This document shows positions 6,160 through 13,102 of a stretch of 16,916 bases of DNA, piece after piece. Below the pieces are notes generated by a model. It was not told the origin of the DNA. It saw only the letters and a list, made by a program, of their open reading frames with translations, and made no database searches. Source of the DNA: Planctomycetia bacterium (GTDB lineage: Bacteria > Planctomycetota > Planctomycetia > Pirellulales > UBA1268); contig RGVT01000016.1 in assembly GCA_010027105.1 (NCBI GenBank), positions 1 through 16,916 of the forward strand. The letters are read 5' to 3'. Numbering within the stretch: the stretch's first letter is position 1; each line of letters starts with the position of its first letter. The position numbers and the translations under genes are program-made.

Positions 6160-6323
6160 CGGCCCGCCACCGCGGTCACGCCGCGGCCGTGGCCGGCGGC
6201 CACGAAGAGGTCGAGGCCCGTGGCCGAGCGGGCACGCACGGCCGCCGCCAGGTGCGCGAGACCCCGCGACACGTTGCTCGCGCCGAGCACGACGGCCGCC
6301 CGGCGGTCGCCGGTCAGTTCCAC
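6150..6323 (-). pseudogene. Truncated 5' remnant of a GASN-type (possibly SGNH-like) gene
   Basis: From the GTG at 6321-6323 the minus strand reads VELTGDRRAAVVLGASNVSR, then GLAHLAAAVRARSATGLDLF and VAAGHGRG. The pattern LGASNVSRG ... LDLFVAAGHGR recalls the start of a protein family, frequent in planctomycetes as I remember it, whose members open with ILGASNVxR and a GHGRS motif about 40 residues later, somewhat like an SGNH-hydrolase block I. Codons have G or C at nearly every third position, as in real genes. The GTG overlaps the end of the M50 protease gene by 10 bp, a coupled arrangement. After GHGR the similarity stops. The frame runs into the 3' end of the convergent YHS gene and terminates at 6093-6095, after only 76 codons. 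I infer that the rest of the gene was lost. A short functional peptide is the alternative. Confidence 0.42.
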
Positions 6324-7093
6324 CGGCGCCACGGCGTGTTTCCCGGCAGGTTCTGCCAGCACGAGACGGCGAGCATCGCGAACATGACGCCGAGGTAGGG
6401 CTCGTTCCGCGAGTAGGCCCAGAAGGCGACGAGGCCGCCGGTGAGGGCCCCGAGCAGGCCGGCGATCCGCGGGGCATCGGCGACTCCCAGGGCGAGGAGC
6501 GCCTCGCGGGCGATCTGGCCGCCGTCGAGCGGGGGCACGGGCAGGAGGTTGACGAGCGGCCAGAAGACGTTCACCTGCAGCGAGAACCAGACGAGCGCCC
6601 CGACGAGGTGCGACGGCAGCGGCCGGCCCACGGAGAGCCCGAGCGGCTCCCGCAGCCACTCGATCGGACAGGGCACGCGGAACCCGGCGGCCTTGAGGCC
6701 GATGACGAGTGCCGCGGCGAGCGCGAGCTGTGCGAGGGGGCCCGCCGCCGACACCACGAGCCGCTCGAGCGGCCGCCGCGCCCCGCGCCGGCCGTGGACG
6801 TCGGGGATCGCGAGGCCGCCGAAGTGGTAGAGCACGACGTGGCAGGCCTGGCCGAACGCGCGGTAGGCGAAGGCGTGGCCGAGCTCGTGCACGAGCAGCG
6901 ATGCGAACACGACCCCCACCCACGCCACGAGCAGCCGGAGCAGTTCGCGCTGGTCGCTGCCGGCGAGCGCCTGGCAGACGTTCCAGCCGAGGAGGGCGGC
7001 GGCCACCCAGAACCACGCGCTCACCCGCACGGGCACGCGGGCGATCGACAACTCGAGGTCGACGGGCGTCGTCTGCGGCTCGGCGAGAAACAT
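6314..7093 (-). CDS. Site-2 protease family (M50) membrane metalloprotease
   Basis: The product is 259 aa, largely hydrophobic with about six membrane segments. HELGH at residues 69-73 supplies the zinc ligands and catalytic Glu. The second signature NLLPVPPLDGG (182-192) supplies the third ligand, Asp190. GGLAIPD near residue 92 matches the loop seen in SpoIVFB-like short S2Ps without a PDZ domain. Such enzymes cut transmembrane segments of regulators. No anti-sigma factor or other target is adjacent, so the substrate is unknown. The ATG at 7091-7093 lies 7 bp after the lpxB stop, so the two genes are probably cotranscribed. There is no Shine-Dalgarno site, so translation may depend on ribosomes finishing lpxB. 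The last 10 bp overlap the GTG of the following gene remnant. Substrate assignment is open; the family assignment is firm. Confidence 0.93.
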   Translation of the reverse strand: MFLAEPQTTPVDLELSIARVPVRVSAWFWVAAALLGWNVCQALAGSDQRELLRLLVAWVGVVFASLLVHELGHAFAYRAFGQACHVVLYHFGGLAIPDVHGRRGARRPLERLVVSAAGPLAQLALAAALVIGLKAAGFRVPCPIEWLREPLGLSVGRPLPSHLVGALVWFSLQVNVFWPLVNLLPVPPLDGGQIAREALLALGVADAPRIAGLLGALTGGLVAFWAYSRNEPYLGVMFAMLAVSCWQNLPGNTPWRRWN

Positions 7094-7100
7094 GCCGGCA

Positions 7101-8336
7101 TTATGCCGCCCGGGCGGCCGGGAGCGTGACAGGGGCCGCAGTCCGGCCCTGCGTTGCGATCAAGAGCACGGCATCGGCTGCCCGGGCGGCCGACCCGCCC
7201 ACGGCCACCCGCGCCGCCACCGCCTCGATCCGCTCGCGCACCGCGGCCGACGCCGCGGGATCGGCGAGCCAGCGGCAGACGTGCCCGGCCACCTGCTCCG
7301 CCGGATCCTGCACGGCGAGATACTCGGGGTAGACCGCCTCGGGGTCGGCCGGGGCGACGGCGCCGGGAGGCCGCAGCGTGCCGCGCACCGGGAGGATCGG
7401 ATCCCGGCAGGCGAGCAGGTTCACGAGCGTGATGAATCGGGCGTGGCGAAACCAGCTCTGCACGACGTAGGCCAGGCCGCCGATCCGGTACACGATCACC
7501 GTCGGCACGCGGGCCGCGAGCAGCTCGAGCGACACCGACCCGCTCACGGCGATGGCGCAGGCCGCCTCGGCGATCAGGCCCCGTGTCCGGCCAGCCTCCA
7601 CGGCCACGTCCAGCCCGCCGAGCTCGGGCCGCATCCGGGCGATCGTCTCCCGCACCCGCGCGGCGTGCCGTTCATGCAGGGCGCCGAGCGCGAACCGCGC
7701 CTCGGGCACCCGCGCCTTCACGGCCGCGGCCGCCCGGAGGATCGAACCGAGGTTGCCCTCGATCTCCTGCCCGCGCGATCCGGGCAGCAGGAGCACGAGC
7801 GGCGCGCCGGCATCGTGCCGCGTCGGCGCGGCGGACTCGAGTTCGTCGAAGAACGGATGCCCCACGAGCGTGCTCCTCATCCCCCGGGCGACGAACCACT
7901 CGTGCTCGAACGGCAGTGCCGACAGCACGTGGTCGACGAGCCGGCGCATCTTCCCGATCCGCCAGCTCGCCCAGGCCCAGATCTGGGGCGGGCAGTAGAA
8001 GACGACCGGGATGCCGTGCCGCCGCGCCCGCCAGGCGAGCCACCAGTGGAACCCCGGAAAGTCGACGAGCACGCACACGTCGGGCCGGGCGGCGAGGAAG
8101 CTCCGCTCGGCCCGCCGGGCGAGATCCACGAACCGGTGGATGTTGAGCACGACCCGCAGGAACCACATCACGGCCAGCCGCGTGAGGTCGGCCACGAGCA
8201 CGCAGCCCTCGGCGGCCATGCCCGGCCCGCCGAGACCCACGCACTCGACGTCGGGCCGTCGCGCCTTGAGCGCACGCACGAGCAGCGCGGCATGATGGTC
8301 GCCCGAAGGCTCGCCGGCGGACAGGAACACGCGCAT
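7101..8336 (-). CDS. lpxB: Lipid-A-disaccharide synthase
   Basis: The product is 411 aa, slightly longer than the usual about 380. Family GT19 motifs occur in order: SAGEPSGD (6-13), LVDFPGFHWWLA (about 90-101), PPQIWAW (116-122), VGHPFFDE (158-165), LLLPGSRGQEIE (182-193) and SGSVSLELL (265-273). The enzyme joins UDP-2,3-diacylglucosamine and lipid X at the inner face of the inner membrane to make the lipid A disaccharide. Its presence implies an outer membrane with lipid A. The stretch after LVNLLACRDPILP reads VRGT rather than the common E-x-L, and the C-terminus carries an Ala-rich extension. The start at 8336 has a GGAG-like site nearby. The gene is followed 7 bp later by the M50 protease. 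Upstream lies repeat array 2, which separates it from mrp; no other lipid A gene is in the window. Confidence 0.95.
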   Translation of the reverse strand: MRVFLSAGEPSGDHHAALLVRALKARRPDVECVGLGGPGMAAEGCVLVADLTRLAVMWFLRVVLNIHRFVDLARRAERSFLAARPDVCVLVDFPGFHWWLAWRARRHGIPVVFYCPPQIWAWASWRIGKMRRLVDHVLSALPFEHEWFVARGMRSTLVGHPFFDELESAAPTRHDAGAPLVLLLPGSRGQEIEGNLGSILRAAAAVKARVPEARFALGALHERHAARVRETIARMRPELGGLDVAVEAGRTRGLIAEAACAIAVSGSVSLELLAARVPTVIVYRIGGLAYVVQSWFRHARFITLVNLLACRDPILPVRGTLRPPGAVAPADPEAVYPEYLAVQDPAEQVAGHVCRWLADPAASAAVRERIEAVAARVAVGGSAARAADAVLLIATQGRTAAPVTLPAARAA

Positions 8337-8411
8337 GACACACTCCGCAGGGCGGATCGCCCGCCGGAGTATTTCACGTTCGCGGCAGCATCCCTAGGTC
8401 ATTTTCCGGGG

Positions 8412-8536
8412 GGCGGAAGCCTGGAAAGGACAGGCGGAAGGGATCTGGGTGACAGGCTGAAGGCGTGACAGGCTGAAGGCGTGACAGGCTGAAGCCTGTC
8501 CTACGATGGGCGTGACAGGCTGAAGCCTGTCCTACA
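8412..8536. repeat. Palindromic repeat array 2 (four clear units, two decayed)
   Basis: This is the same family as the array at 2872-3051. Clear units start at 8450, 8466, 8482 and 8513, with spacings of 16, 16 and 31. The first two are cut to TGACAGGCTGAAGGCG. The last two have the full GACAGGCT-GA-AGCCTGTC core and CCTAC end. Further left, GACAGGCGGAAGGG (8429-8442) and GCGGAAGCCTGG (8413-8424) look like decayed copies. The outermost intact unit touches mrp, and its CTA (8532-8534) is the TAG stop of that gene. The remainder of the gap to lpxB (8337-8411) holds no recognised feature except presumably the lpxB leader. Confidence 0.88.
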
Positions 8537-9620
8537 GGGTCGGGAGGGAGGGGAGCGGGGGGCGGGCGGCGTTCGTGGCGGCGAGGTGGCCGACGAGCCG
8601 TTCGCAGATCGCCTCGAGATACGGCCGTGCGGCCGGGTCGTCGTAGTTGGCCGCGGTCCGGCCCGCGTCGCCATGTTCGCGGATCGGGATCTGGAGCGGC
8701 ACCTCGCCCAGAAACGGGATCTCGAGTTCCTTCGCCGTGCGCTTCGCGCCCCCCGTCCCGAAGATGTCGTAGCGCTTGAGTGTGTCGGGGCAGACGAAGA
8801 AGCTCATGTTCTCCACCATGCCCAGGATCGGAATGTTCACCTTCCTGAACATCGCGATCGCCTTCGTGGCGTCGAGCAGGGCCACGTCCTGCGGCGTGCA
8901 GACGACGACGGCGCCGGTGAGCGGCAGCACCTGCGAGAGCGAAAGCGCGATGTCGCCCGTGCCCGGCGGCATGTCGATCACGAGATAGTCGAGCGGGCCC
9001 CAGAGCGTGTCGCGGAGCATCTGCGAGATGGCGCCGTGGAGCATCGGGCCCCGCCACACGACCGCCTCGCCCGGCGGCACGAGGAATCCCATCGACATGA
9101 CCGGCATCGATCCGGTGCCGACGGCGAGCCGCATCGGCACGATCTTGCCGCTCTCGACCTGCGGCCGACCCTCGAGGCCGAGCAGATGCGGGACGCTCGG
9201 GCCGTAAACATCGGCGTCGAGGAGGCCGACCGTGCTGCCGGCCCGCGCGAGCCCGATCGCGATGCTCGCCGCGATCGTGCTCTTGCCCACGCCTCCCTTG
9301 CCGCTGCCGACCGCGACCACGCTCTTGGCCTCGAGGCCGATCTGGCCGAGTTTTCCCGGGGGGCGATGATGGGGAGTGATCGTCACCTCGACCGCGGGCA
9401 CGCCGGGAAACCTCGTCCGCAGCCGCTCCTCGATCCGGCCGCGGACCTGCTTCCAGAGGACGGCGGAGTGGGTGGTGAGGCCGATCGAGACGCGGATCGC
9501 GGGGGGCGCGGCCTCGACCGCGACGAGCTGGCCCATCTCGGCGAGCGGCCGGCCCGTTTCGGGATCGGGGAAGTCGGCGAGGGCAGCGCGAACGGCGGCC
9601 TGATCGACGGCGGTGCTCAT
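8532..9620 (-). CDS. mrp: Mrp/NBP35-type iron-sulfur cluster carrier P-loop ATPase
   Basis: The product is 362 aa. Residues about 1-85 form a MIP18/DUF59-type domain (begins AVRAALADFPDPETGRPLAE). The rest is a deviant Walker-A P-loop ATPase: VGSGKGGVGKST (104-115), DADVYGPSVPHLLG, DYLVIDMPPGTGD (Walker B, 211-223) and VENMSFFVCPDT. Bacterial ApbC/Mrp and eukaryotic NBP35/Ind1 carry and deliver 4Fe-4S clusters. Many members bind the cluster at a dimer-bridging CxxC; here only Cys277 is present (CPDT), so that motif is incomplete. The ATG overlaps the nuoN stop (TCAT at 9617-9620 on the plus strand, ATGA on the coding strand), placing mrp as the last gene of the complex I operon. This suggests a role in complex I cluster assembly like Ind1/NUBPL, which is an inference. 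The TAG stop comes from repeat array 2, after a Pro-rich tail (RPPLPSLPTL). Confidence 0.93.
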   Translation of the reverse strand: MSTAVDQAAVRAALADFPDPETGRPLAEMGQLVAVEAAPPAIRVSIGLTTHSAVLWKQVRGRIEERLRTRFPGVPAVEVTITPHHRPPGKLGQIGLEAKSVVAVGSGKGGVGKSTIAASIAIGLARAGSTVGLLDADVYGPSVPHLLGLEGRPQVESGKIVPMRLAVGTGSMPVMSMGFLVPPGEAVVWRGPMLHGAISQMLRDTLWGPLDYLVIDMPPGTGDIALSLSQVLPLTGAVVVCTPQDVALLDATKAIAMFRKVNIPILGMVENMSFFVCPDTLKRYDIFGTGGAKRTAKELEIPFLGEVPLQIPIREHGDAGRTAANYDDPAARPYLEAICERLVGHLAATNAARPPLPSLPTL

Positions 9621-11374
9621 CGGACGGCGGCCACCGGGCCGGCGGAGGGGCTCGCCGCCTGCGCCGTCGCGACGACGGGCGTGCGGGAGACGGCGTCACC
9701 GGCGGCGGCGGCGGCGCGGAACAGGCCGGCGGGCCTGAGCGTGACGAAACCGACGAGGACGAGGCACGCGAGCATCGCCAGGCCGGCGGCCAGGCCGCCA
9801 TCGGTCTGCACGCCCCGCTTGGTGGAGCGGAAGTAGATCGCGGAGATGACCCGCAGGTAGTAGGCTGCGGCGATCGCGGCATTCGCGACGAGGATCACGG
9901 CGAGGGCCACGAACGCCGCGCGGCGGCTGCCGTAGGCGACGGCGGCGTTCCAGTCGACCTCGAGGGCCGAGGTGGCCAGCGCCAGCTTGCCCCAGAAGCC
10001 GGGCAGCGGCGGGATGCCGGCGAGGCTCAGGAGGAACACGGCGATCGCGCAGGCGGCGACGGGATTGGTGCCCGAGAGGCCGTCGAGATCCTCGACGGTG
10101 GTGATCTCCTGCCGCGGCGGCCGTGGGCCGCTGCCGCTCGTCCACTCGGGCCAGCGATGGCCGAGGTAGGCGAGCGCCGCGAAGATGCCGATCGTGGCCA
10201 GCGCGTAGGTGGCGAGGTAAAAGAGCGTGGCCGTGGCGCCGCCGAGGCCGCCGAGCCAGGAGGCGTCGGAAGAGAGCGCGTCGCGGCCGCCGGCCGAGCC
10301 GGTGGAGGCGGCCGCAGCCGCCACGGCGACGCCCACGAGCAGGTAGCCGGCGTGGGCGATCGACGAGCAGGCGAGCAGGCGCCGCAGGTTCGTCTGCACG
10401 AGGGCCATCACGTTGCCGACGGTCATCGTGACGGCGGCGAGCGCCGCGGTGAGTTGCCAGAAGAGGCCGGTGTAGGCCGTCGCCGCCGCACCCACGGTGC
10501 CGTCGCCGAGCGGGCCGGGAATGGCGAGGCCGAGGAGCCGCAGGAGCACGACGACGCCGGCCACCTTGGGGAGCGTGGAGAGCACCGCGGCGTTGCCGGG
10601 GCTCGTGCCCTCGTAGACGTCGGGGGCGTAGAAGTGCATCGGCACGGCGGCGAGGCGGAACGCCGCCCCGGCGAGCGCCATGCCGAGGGCCACGGGCAGG
10701 AGCGCCATCGCGATCCCCTCGGTGCCCGCCGCCCGCAGCCGGGCCGAGATGGCGGCCAGGCTCGTCGAGCCGCCGATCCCATAGAGGCAGGCGAGCGCAT
10801 ACAGGAACAGCGCCGAGGCCACGAGCGACAGGAAGAAATACTTGAGGCTCGCCTCCTGGCCGTGGGCGTCGGTCCGCTTGAGGGCGAGGAGGATGTAGGT
10901 CGGGATCGACACGAGTTCGAGGCCGGCGAAGAGGAGCACGAGATCGTCGGCCACGCCCACGATCGACAGCCCGGAAAGCAGCAGCAGGAACGTGCCCGCC
11001 TCCTCGCAGGTGCCGCCCCGCCAGACGGCCGCCCCGCGGCTCACCGCCGCCGCGAAGATGTCGCCGGACTGCACGAGCGCGAGCAGGAGGCCCAGGCCGA
11101 GCACCGCCTGGCGGGTGAACGTCGAAAAGGCGTCGATCGAGACGGGGCCCGACGTGATCGACCCGCGCTCCGCCGCGCCGCCCGCGAGCGAGCAGCCGCC
11201 GGGCTGGCTCCAGGCGAGGACCAGCGCCGCCGCGATCGTGGCGACCGCGATCAGCCAGCCGCGCCTGACCCCGGCAAAGGCCCCGGCCAGAAAGGCGATG
11301 ATGGCCCCGGCCACGAGCGCGAGCTCGGGCCGCAGGAGGAGGAACGTCTCGGAGGAGGTGAGCGCAGGGTTCAT
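9617..11374 (-). CDS. nuoN: NADH-quinone oxidoreductase subunit N
   Basis: The product is 585 aa, longer than E. coli NuoN (about 485). It is a proton-pumping antiporter-like subunit of the complex I membrane arm with about 14 helices. Functional residues can be matched by motif: Glu153 in GLELVSIPTYIL (E. coli E133), Lys270 in LSTLPKVAGVV (K247), Lys463 in GFWGKL (K395), and the NLRRLLACSSIAHAGYLLVG segment. The TM7 position equivalent to E. coli K217, usually F-K-L, is Arg240 here (GAAFRLAAVPMHFYAPDVYE). Extra length lies in loops near residues 355-378 and 408-430 and in an Ala-rich C-terminal tail. The start overlaps the nuoM stop by 4 bp (ATGA), and its stop overlaps the mrp start in the same way. 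It is translated as part of the nuoI-N-mrp operon. Confidence 0.96.
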   Translation of the reverse strand: MNPALTSSETFLLLRPELALVAGAIIAFLAGAFAGVRRGWLIAVATIAAALVLAWSQPGGCSLAGGAAERGSITSGPVSIDAFSTFTRQAVLGLGLLLALVQSGDIFAAAVSRGAAVWRGGTCEEAGTFLLLLSGLSIVGVADDLVLLFAGLELVSIPTYILLALKRTDAHGQEASLKYFFLSLVASALFLYALACLYGIGGSTSLAAISARLRAAGTEGIAMALLPVALGMALAGAAFRLAAVPMHFYAPDVYEGTSPGNAAVLSTLPKVAGVVVLLRLLGLAIPGPLGDGTVGAAATAYTGLFWQLTAALAAVTMTVGNVMALVQTNLRRLLACSSIAHAGYLLVGVAVAAAAASTGSAGGRDALSSDASWLGGLGGATATLFYLATYALATIGIFAALAYLGHRWPEWTSGSGPRPPRQEITTVEDLDGLSGTNPVAACAIAVFLLSLAGIPPLPGFWGKLALATSALEVDWNAAVAYGSRRAAFVALAVILVANAAIAAAYYLRVISAIYFRSTKRGVQTDGGLAAGLAMLACLVLVGFVTLRPAGLFRAAAAAGDAVSRTPVVATAQAASPSAGPVAAVR

Positions 11375-13071
11375 GGGATGGCCACGATCTTTCCAGGGGC
11401 TGGGCCGCGGTCGGGCTCGAGCATCCGTTCGGCGAACGCCCGGGCGCTCGGCTGCATGATGCCACGGAGCGGGCCCGCCGCGGGCTCGAGGAAGGTGGCG
11501 GGCACGAGCCCGATCCAGAACACGAACACGGCCAGTGGCACAAGCGCCGCCAGTTCATGCCAGGCGAGGTCGTCGGTGGCTCCACCGGCGGCGCCGTGAT
11601 GGCCGTGCTCGTCGGCTTCGTGATGCGCGTGGGCAGAGCCCCCGGTCGGCGGCTCACGCGACGGCCCGAAGAGCACCCGCTCGACGGCCCACAGCATGTA
11701 CCAGGCTCCCAGCACGACGCCCGCCACGGCGAGCAGGGCCAGCGTGAGGTAGGCCGGCCGACACGCCTCCGACACGCCCGACCAGGCCCGCTGGAACGAT
11801 CCCGCGAGGATCATGAACTCGCCGACGAAGCCATTGAGACCCGGCAGTCCGATACTCGAGAAGGTGAACAGCATGAAGAGCGCGGCGAGCCACGGCGCGC
11901 GCGAGGCGACTCCTCCGAGGCTCGCGATGTTCCGCGTGTGGAACCTTTCGTAGATCATGCCCACGAGGGCGAACAGACCGGCCGACGAGAGGCCGTGGTT
12001 GACGAGCTGGAGCGTCGCCCCTTCGACGGCGACGGGCTCGAGGGCGAACAGCCCCATCACGCAGTAGCCCATGTGGCTCACCGACGAGTAGGCGACGAGC
12101 CGCTTGAGGTCGGTCTGCACGAGGGCCACGAGTGCACCATAGACGATGCCCGCCACGCCGAGGCCGAAGATCCAGGGGGCCGCCGCGGCCGAGGCGTCGG
12201 GCAGCATCGGCAGCGAGAACCGCAGGAACCCGTAGATGCCGAGCTTGAGGAGGATGCCGGCCAGATCGACGCTGCCGCCGGTGGGGGCCTCGACGTGGGC
12301 CAGCGGGAGCCAGGTGTGGAAGGGCACGATCGGCACCTTGATCGCGAAGCCCGCGAACAGGGCGACGAACACGATCCACTGCAGCCAGCCCCCCTGCGCG
12401 TTCATGGGGAGCGGATGGGCGGCGAGGCCCGCGGTGAGGCCATCGATGTCGAACGTGACCGTGCCGGTGTGCGAGGCGTTCCAGAGCACGATCGTGAGCA
12501 GCCCGAGGAACGTGAGCACGCTGCCTGAGAGGGTGTAGATGAAGAACGTGACCGCCGCCTTGCGCCGCTCGTCGTGCCCCCAGATGCCGATCAGGAAAAA
12601 GAGCGGCACGAGGGTGAACTCGAAGAATACGTAGAACAGGATCACGTCGCGGGCCGCGAACACGCCGAGCATCGCCGCCTCGAGCACGAGCAGGAGGACG
12701 TAGAACCCGACGGGCCGCTCCTGGATCGCCCCCCAGCTCACGAGCACCGCGGTGAGCGAGAGGAGGGCCGAGAGGCCGAAGAGCCAGATCGACAGGCCGT
12801 CGAGGCCGAGCGAGAGCCGCACGTCGAAAATCCCGTCGACGAGCCACGGGAGCGTGACCACCGCGTAGGGCTCGCCGGCGGCCGCCTCGGGGCTTGCGAG
12901 GTAGCGGACGACGAGCCAGCCTGCGGCCGCGAGCGTGAGGAGCGCCGTGACCGCCGCGCTCTGCCGCACGGCATCGCGGCCGCGCGCGCCGAGCAGCCAG
13001 GCCACGACGGCGCCGACGAGCGGCGTCGCGAGCACGAGGACGAGATGCATGCCGGGGGAGAGACCGTTCAT
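11371..13071 (-). CDS. nuoM: NADH-quinone oxidoreductase subunit M
   Basis: The product is 566 aa, against about 509 in E. coli. It is the middle antiporter-like proton-pumping subunit. Key charged residues are intact: Glu151 (FYVFFEFTLVPLFFLIGIWG; E. coli E144), Lys245 (GFAIKVPIVPFHTWLPLAHV; K234), Lys276 (AGILLKLGIYG; K265) and Glu418 (NGFVGEFMIL; E407). A His-rich loop at 479-492 (SAHAHHEADEHGHH) is inserted before the last helix. The ATG at 13071 is used; a second in-frame ATG at 13050 (MHLVLVLATP) is a possible alternative, and neither has a clear Shine-Dalgarno site. The start is 31 bp after the nuoL stop. The stop overlaps the nuoN start by 4 bp. Confidence 0.96.
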   Translation of the reverse strand: MNGLSPGMHLVLVLATPLVGAVVAWLLGARGRDAVRQSAAVTALLTLAAAGWLVVRYLASPEAAAGEPYAVVTLPWLVDGIFDVRLSLGLDGLSIWLFGLSALLSLTAVLVSWGAIQERPVGFYVLLLVLEAAMLGVFAARDVILFYVFFEFTLVPLFFLIGIWGHDERRKAAVTFFIYTLSGSVLTFLGLLTIVLWNASHTGTVTFDIDGLTAGLAAHPLPMNAQGGWLQWIVFVALFAGFAIKVPIVPFHTWLPLAHVEAPTGGSVDLAGILLKLGIYGFLRFSLPMLPDASAAAAPWIFGLGVAGIVYGALVALVQTDLKRLVAYSSVSHMGYCVMGLFALEPVAVEGATLQLVNHGLSSAGLFALVGMIYERFHTRNIASLGGVASRAPWLAALFMLFTFSSIGLPGLNGFVGEFMILAGSFQRAWSGVSEACRPAYLTLALLAVAGVVLGAWYMLWAVERVLFGPSREPPTGGSAHAHHEADEHGHHGAAGGATDDLAWHELAALVPLAVFVFWIGLVPATFLEPAAGPLRGIMQPSARAFAERMLEPDRGPAPGKIVAIP

Positions 13072-13102
13072 CGGGAGTGGAGGGTGGGGTGGTGTGTGGT
13101 TT

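Noticed and set aside
9696..11657. 653-codon minus-strand frame within nuoN and nuoM
   Set aside because: It is a frame-shifted copy of two clearly recognised membrane subunits, with Arg/Pro-rich composition.
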